Of a stretch of DNA of 64,000 nucleotides, positions 62,601 to 64,000 are shown one piece after another. Source of the DNA: Bactrocera neohumeralis (lineage: Eukaryota; Arthropoda; Insecta; Diptera; Tephritidae); contig NC_065922.1 of the NCBI RefSeq assembly GCF_024586455.1, positions 78,599,106 through 78,663,105 on the forward strand, read 5' to 3'. The position numbers and the translations under genes were made by a program. Under the pieces are notes generated by a model. That model was not told the DNA's origin, did no database searches, and saw only the letters and a list, made by a program, of their open reading frames with translations. Within the stretch, counting starts at the first letter, position 1; each line of letters opens with the position of its first letter.

Positions 62601-63179
62601 ACGCTAAGGAACATAGCTTATATACATGTAGGCAACGGATTTTCGCCAACTTCTATTATGATTTTTTCTTATCGCCCGACCCTTCTTCTGTCGTTGGCTG
62701 CTTTTCTGCATTTATTTGCTAAAGAAACAAATTTAGCTTTGGCAATTTGCTATCTCTGTGTTGTTTCATTCGCGCGTCTTTTTACCCCTTTGTCGATAGT
62801 AAATCATACAAATTACCAGTTTTCAGCGATAAACTGGATTTTTATTAGCAACAAACGAATCATTTCAGATCTGCAATTTTTCCAACTTTGCTGCGTAAAA
62901 TCGAAATTTGTAGATGATGCGGTCAGCACAACGCGCGCAAGGACAGGAAAAAGTACTAAAAGGATATTATTAAAAATAAATAACACATTTGAAGCATAAA
63001 TAAAAAGTAATGTCATAGCATAAATCGATATGAACCACCTCAAAAAGACCTCATGCGTTTCCCTGCCTTCTCGCGATCATAGACGCTTCTGGCACAAAAG
63101 CTACACAGCATGACAGCTGTCAGTCAGTAAAAACTACTTGCACATACCTTAAGTAACACCAACGTCTGGAGTACCAACA

Positions 63180-63195
63180 AACACACACACACACA
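63180..63195. repeat. (AC)n microsatellite
   Basis: About eight AC units. Confidence 0.8.
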
Positions 63196-63372
63196 TTTCC
63201 ACATGTTTCCGCAGATATGTATGGTAGGGAAATGAAAAACAAGATCAATCAGAGTGTTACTTGTAACGCATATCCCTAGCATCCTTCGCACCGCCTTCCC
63301 TTCTCAGCGGAAAAGGTCAAATTCAGTCATGTGACAATCAAAAGTCGAAGTAACTGAACGCATTACTTTTCC

Positions 63373-63395
63373 ACAACAACAACAACAACAACAAC
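63373..63395. repeat. (AAC)n microsatellite
   Basis: Seven to eight consecutive CAA/ACA units. Confidence 0.85.
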
Positions 63396-64000
63396 TATGA
63401 TGTATTTAAAGAAAACAAGAACAAAGTGTTTAATTTAGCTGATTGCAAGCAATCAAAAAATCATATCGCTCACTTTAAAGGCGCGCAAAGCATGCAATAG
63501 AGGCTGAGGACCACAGCGCGACAGCCGCCAAAAAAACAACACATATACACATACATACATAAGAACTTAGTGAACGCGTACGCAATTAACTTGCGCTGCT
63601 TTACAACAATAGGAGCGTTGCCTGTATAGTCGGCGTAGAAAGTGGCAGCAATTTTCCAGCGTTCAACCGGTGAAATTCCATTGCACAGGCATATAATAAT
63701 GCAATCGCACCGAAAGAGGGAATTTGGAATGGCGCACAGCACATTTAACACACCGATACTTTGCCATTTCACGCACGGGTCTCTTAGCGTTTTCAATTGC
63801 GCTTGTGTACGTGAAAAGAACATTCAGCCAAGCAGCGTAGGTGCCTTCTGTTTTCTTTCCCTTACTCTACTATTGAATAAAATTTTTCTGTTTGGCTCAA
63901 ACTATTATCTGGATCGAAATTTGTCTGTGCGTCGTTATACTTAGAAAATCTTCCTTTTCGGTAGCTGATCATGCCATTGTTTGATATCGATTGCGCGTTA

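Larger units (their letters stand above)
59640..64000. other. Gene-free stretch to the right edge
   Basis: 4.4 kb without a supportable coding region. A 190-codon minus-strand frame (62077-62649) is hydrophobic and overlaps 117- and 138-codon frames on both strands, so it is probably chance. A CA run (63180-63195) and an AAC run (63373-63395) are present. Confidence 0.4.

Noticed and set aside
62077..62649. 190-codon hydrophobic minus-strand ORF
   Set aside because: Phe/Leu/Cys-rich composition, overlaps long frames in two other phases, and shows no promoter or conserved block; probably chance, though transcript data could revive it.
1..64000. tRNA, rRNA, known microRNA, CRISPR or bacterial-transfer features
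   Set aside because: Looked for TTCGA-type T-arms, well-known fly microRNA sequences and regularly spaced repeats by eye; none found. A tRNAscan/Infernal run would be decisive.

Overview
The window is nuclear DNA of a higher dipteran. Genes are split by short GT-AG introns, the background is AT-rich with many ACATATGTA-type words, and the proteins are close to the Drosophila families. Several dispersed repeats resemble ones I associate with tephritid fruit flies (Bactrocera/Ceratitis type). The family-level placement is inference; 'schizophoran fly' is safe. I see no bacterial, plasmid or viral genes, no tRNA or rRNA genes and no CRISPR array.

Layout. Positions 1-21004 are gene-rich: a nardilysin-type M16 metalloprotease (minus, partial, runs off the left edge); an inactive myotubularin of the MTMR10/11/12 group (plus, two exons); a small uncharacterised ORF (plus); monothiol glutaredoxin 5 (minus, two exons); the GPN-loop GTPase GPN1 (plus, four exons); an uncharacterised two-pass membrane protein with a long Ser/Thr/Asn-rich ectodomain (minus, three exons); and mitochondrial methylmalonate-semialdehyde dehydrogenase ALDH6A1 (plus, three exons). 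Three neighbouring pairs are head-to-head (nardilysin/MTMR, Grx5/GPN1, membrane protein/ALDH6A1). Between GPN1 and the membrane-protein gene lies a near-perfect inverted repeat of 1,167 bp (8895-10061), the most striking non-coding structure here.

From 21005 to 64000 I find one convincing protein gene: an intronless 408-codon ORF at 35768-36994 with a TATA box and initiator. It encodes a basic, proline-directed-phosphosite-rich protein with a KEN box. The rest is gene-poor DNA with decayed transposons: a Tc1-like transposase remnant, two kinds of mariner derivative, RTE-like and RNase H-bearing non-LTR retrotransposon fragments, small MITE-like elements and microsatellites. Two further promoter-like spots (about 43187-43400 and 59160-59640) could belong to non-coding RNAs or to 5' exons of genes coding outside the window.

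Functionally the recognised genes are housekeeping and not an operon-like system: mitochondrial Fe-S assembly (Grx5), valine/thymine catabolism (ALDH6A1), RNA polymerase II assembly/import (GPN1), peptide processing (nardilysin) and phosphoinositide-phosphatase regulation (MTMR pseudophosphatase). The most novel items are the long inverted repeat (possible hairpin RNA source), the intronless KEN-box gene and the unnamed membrane protein.
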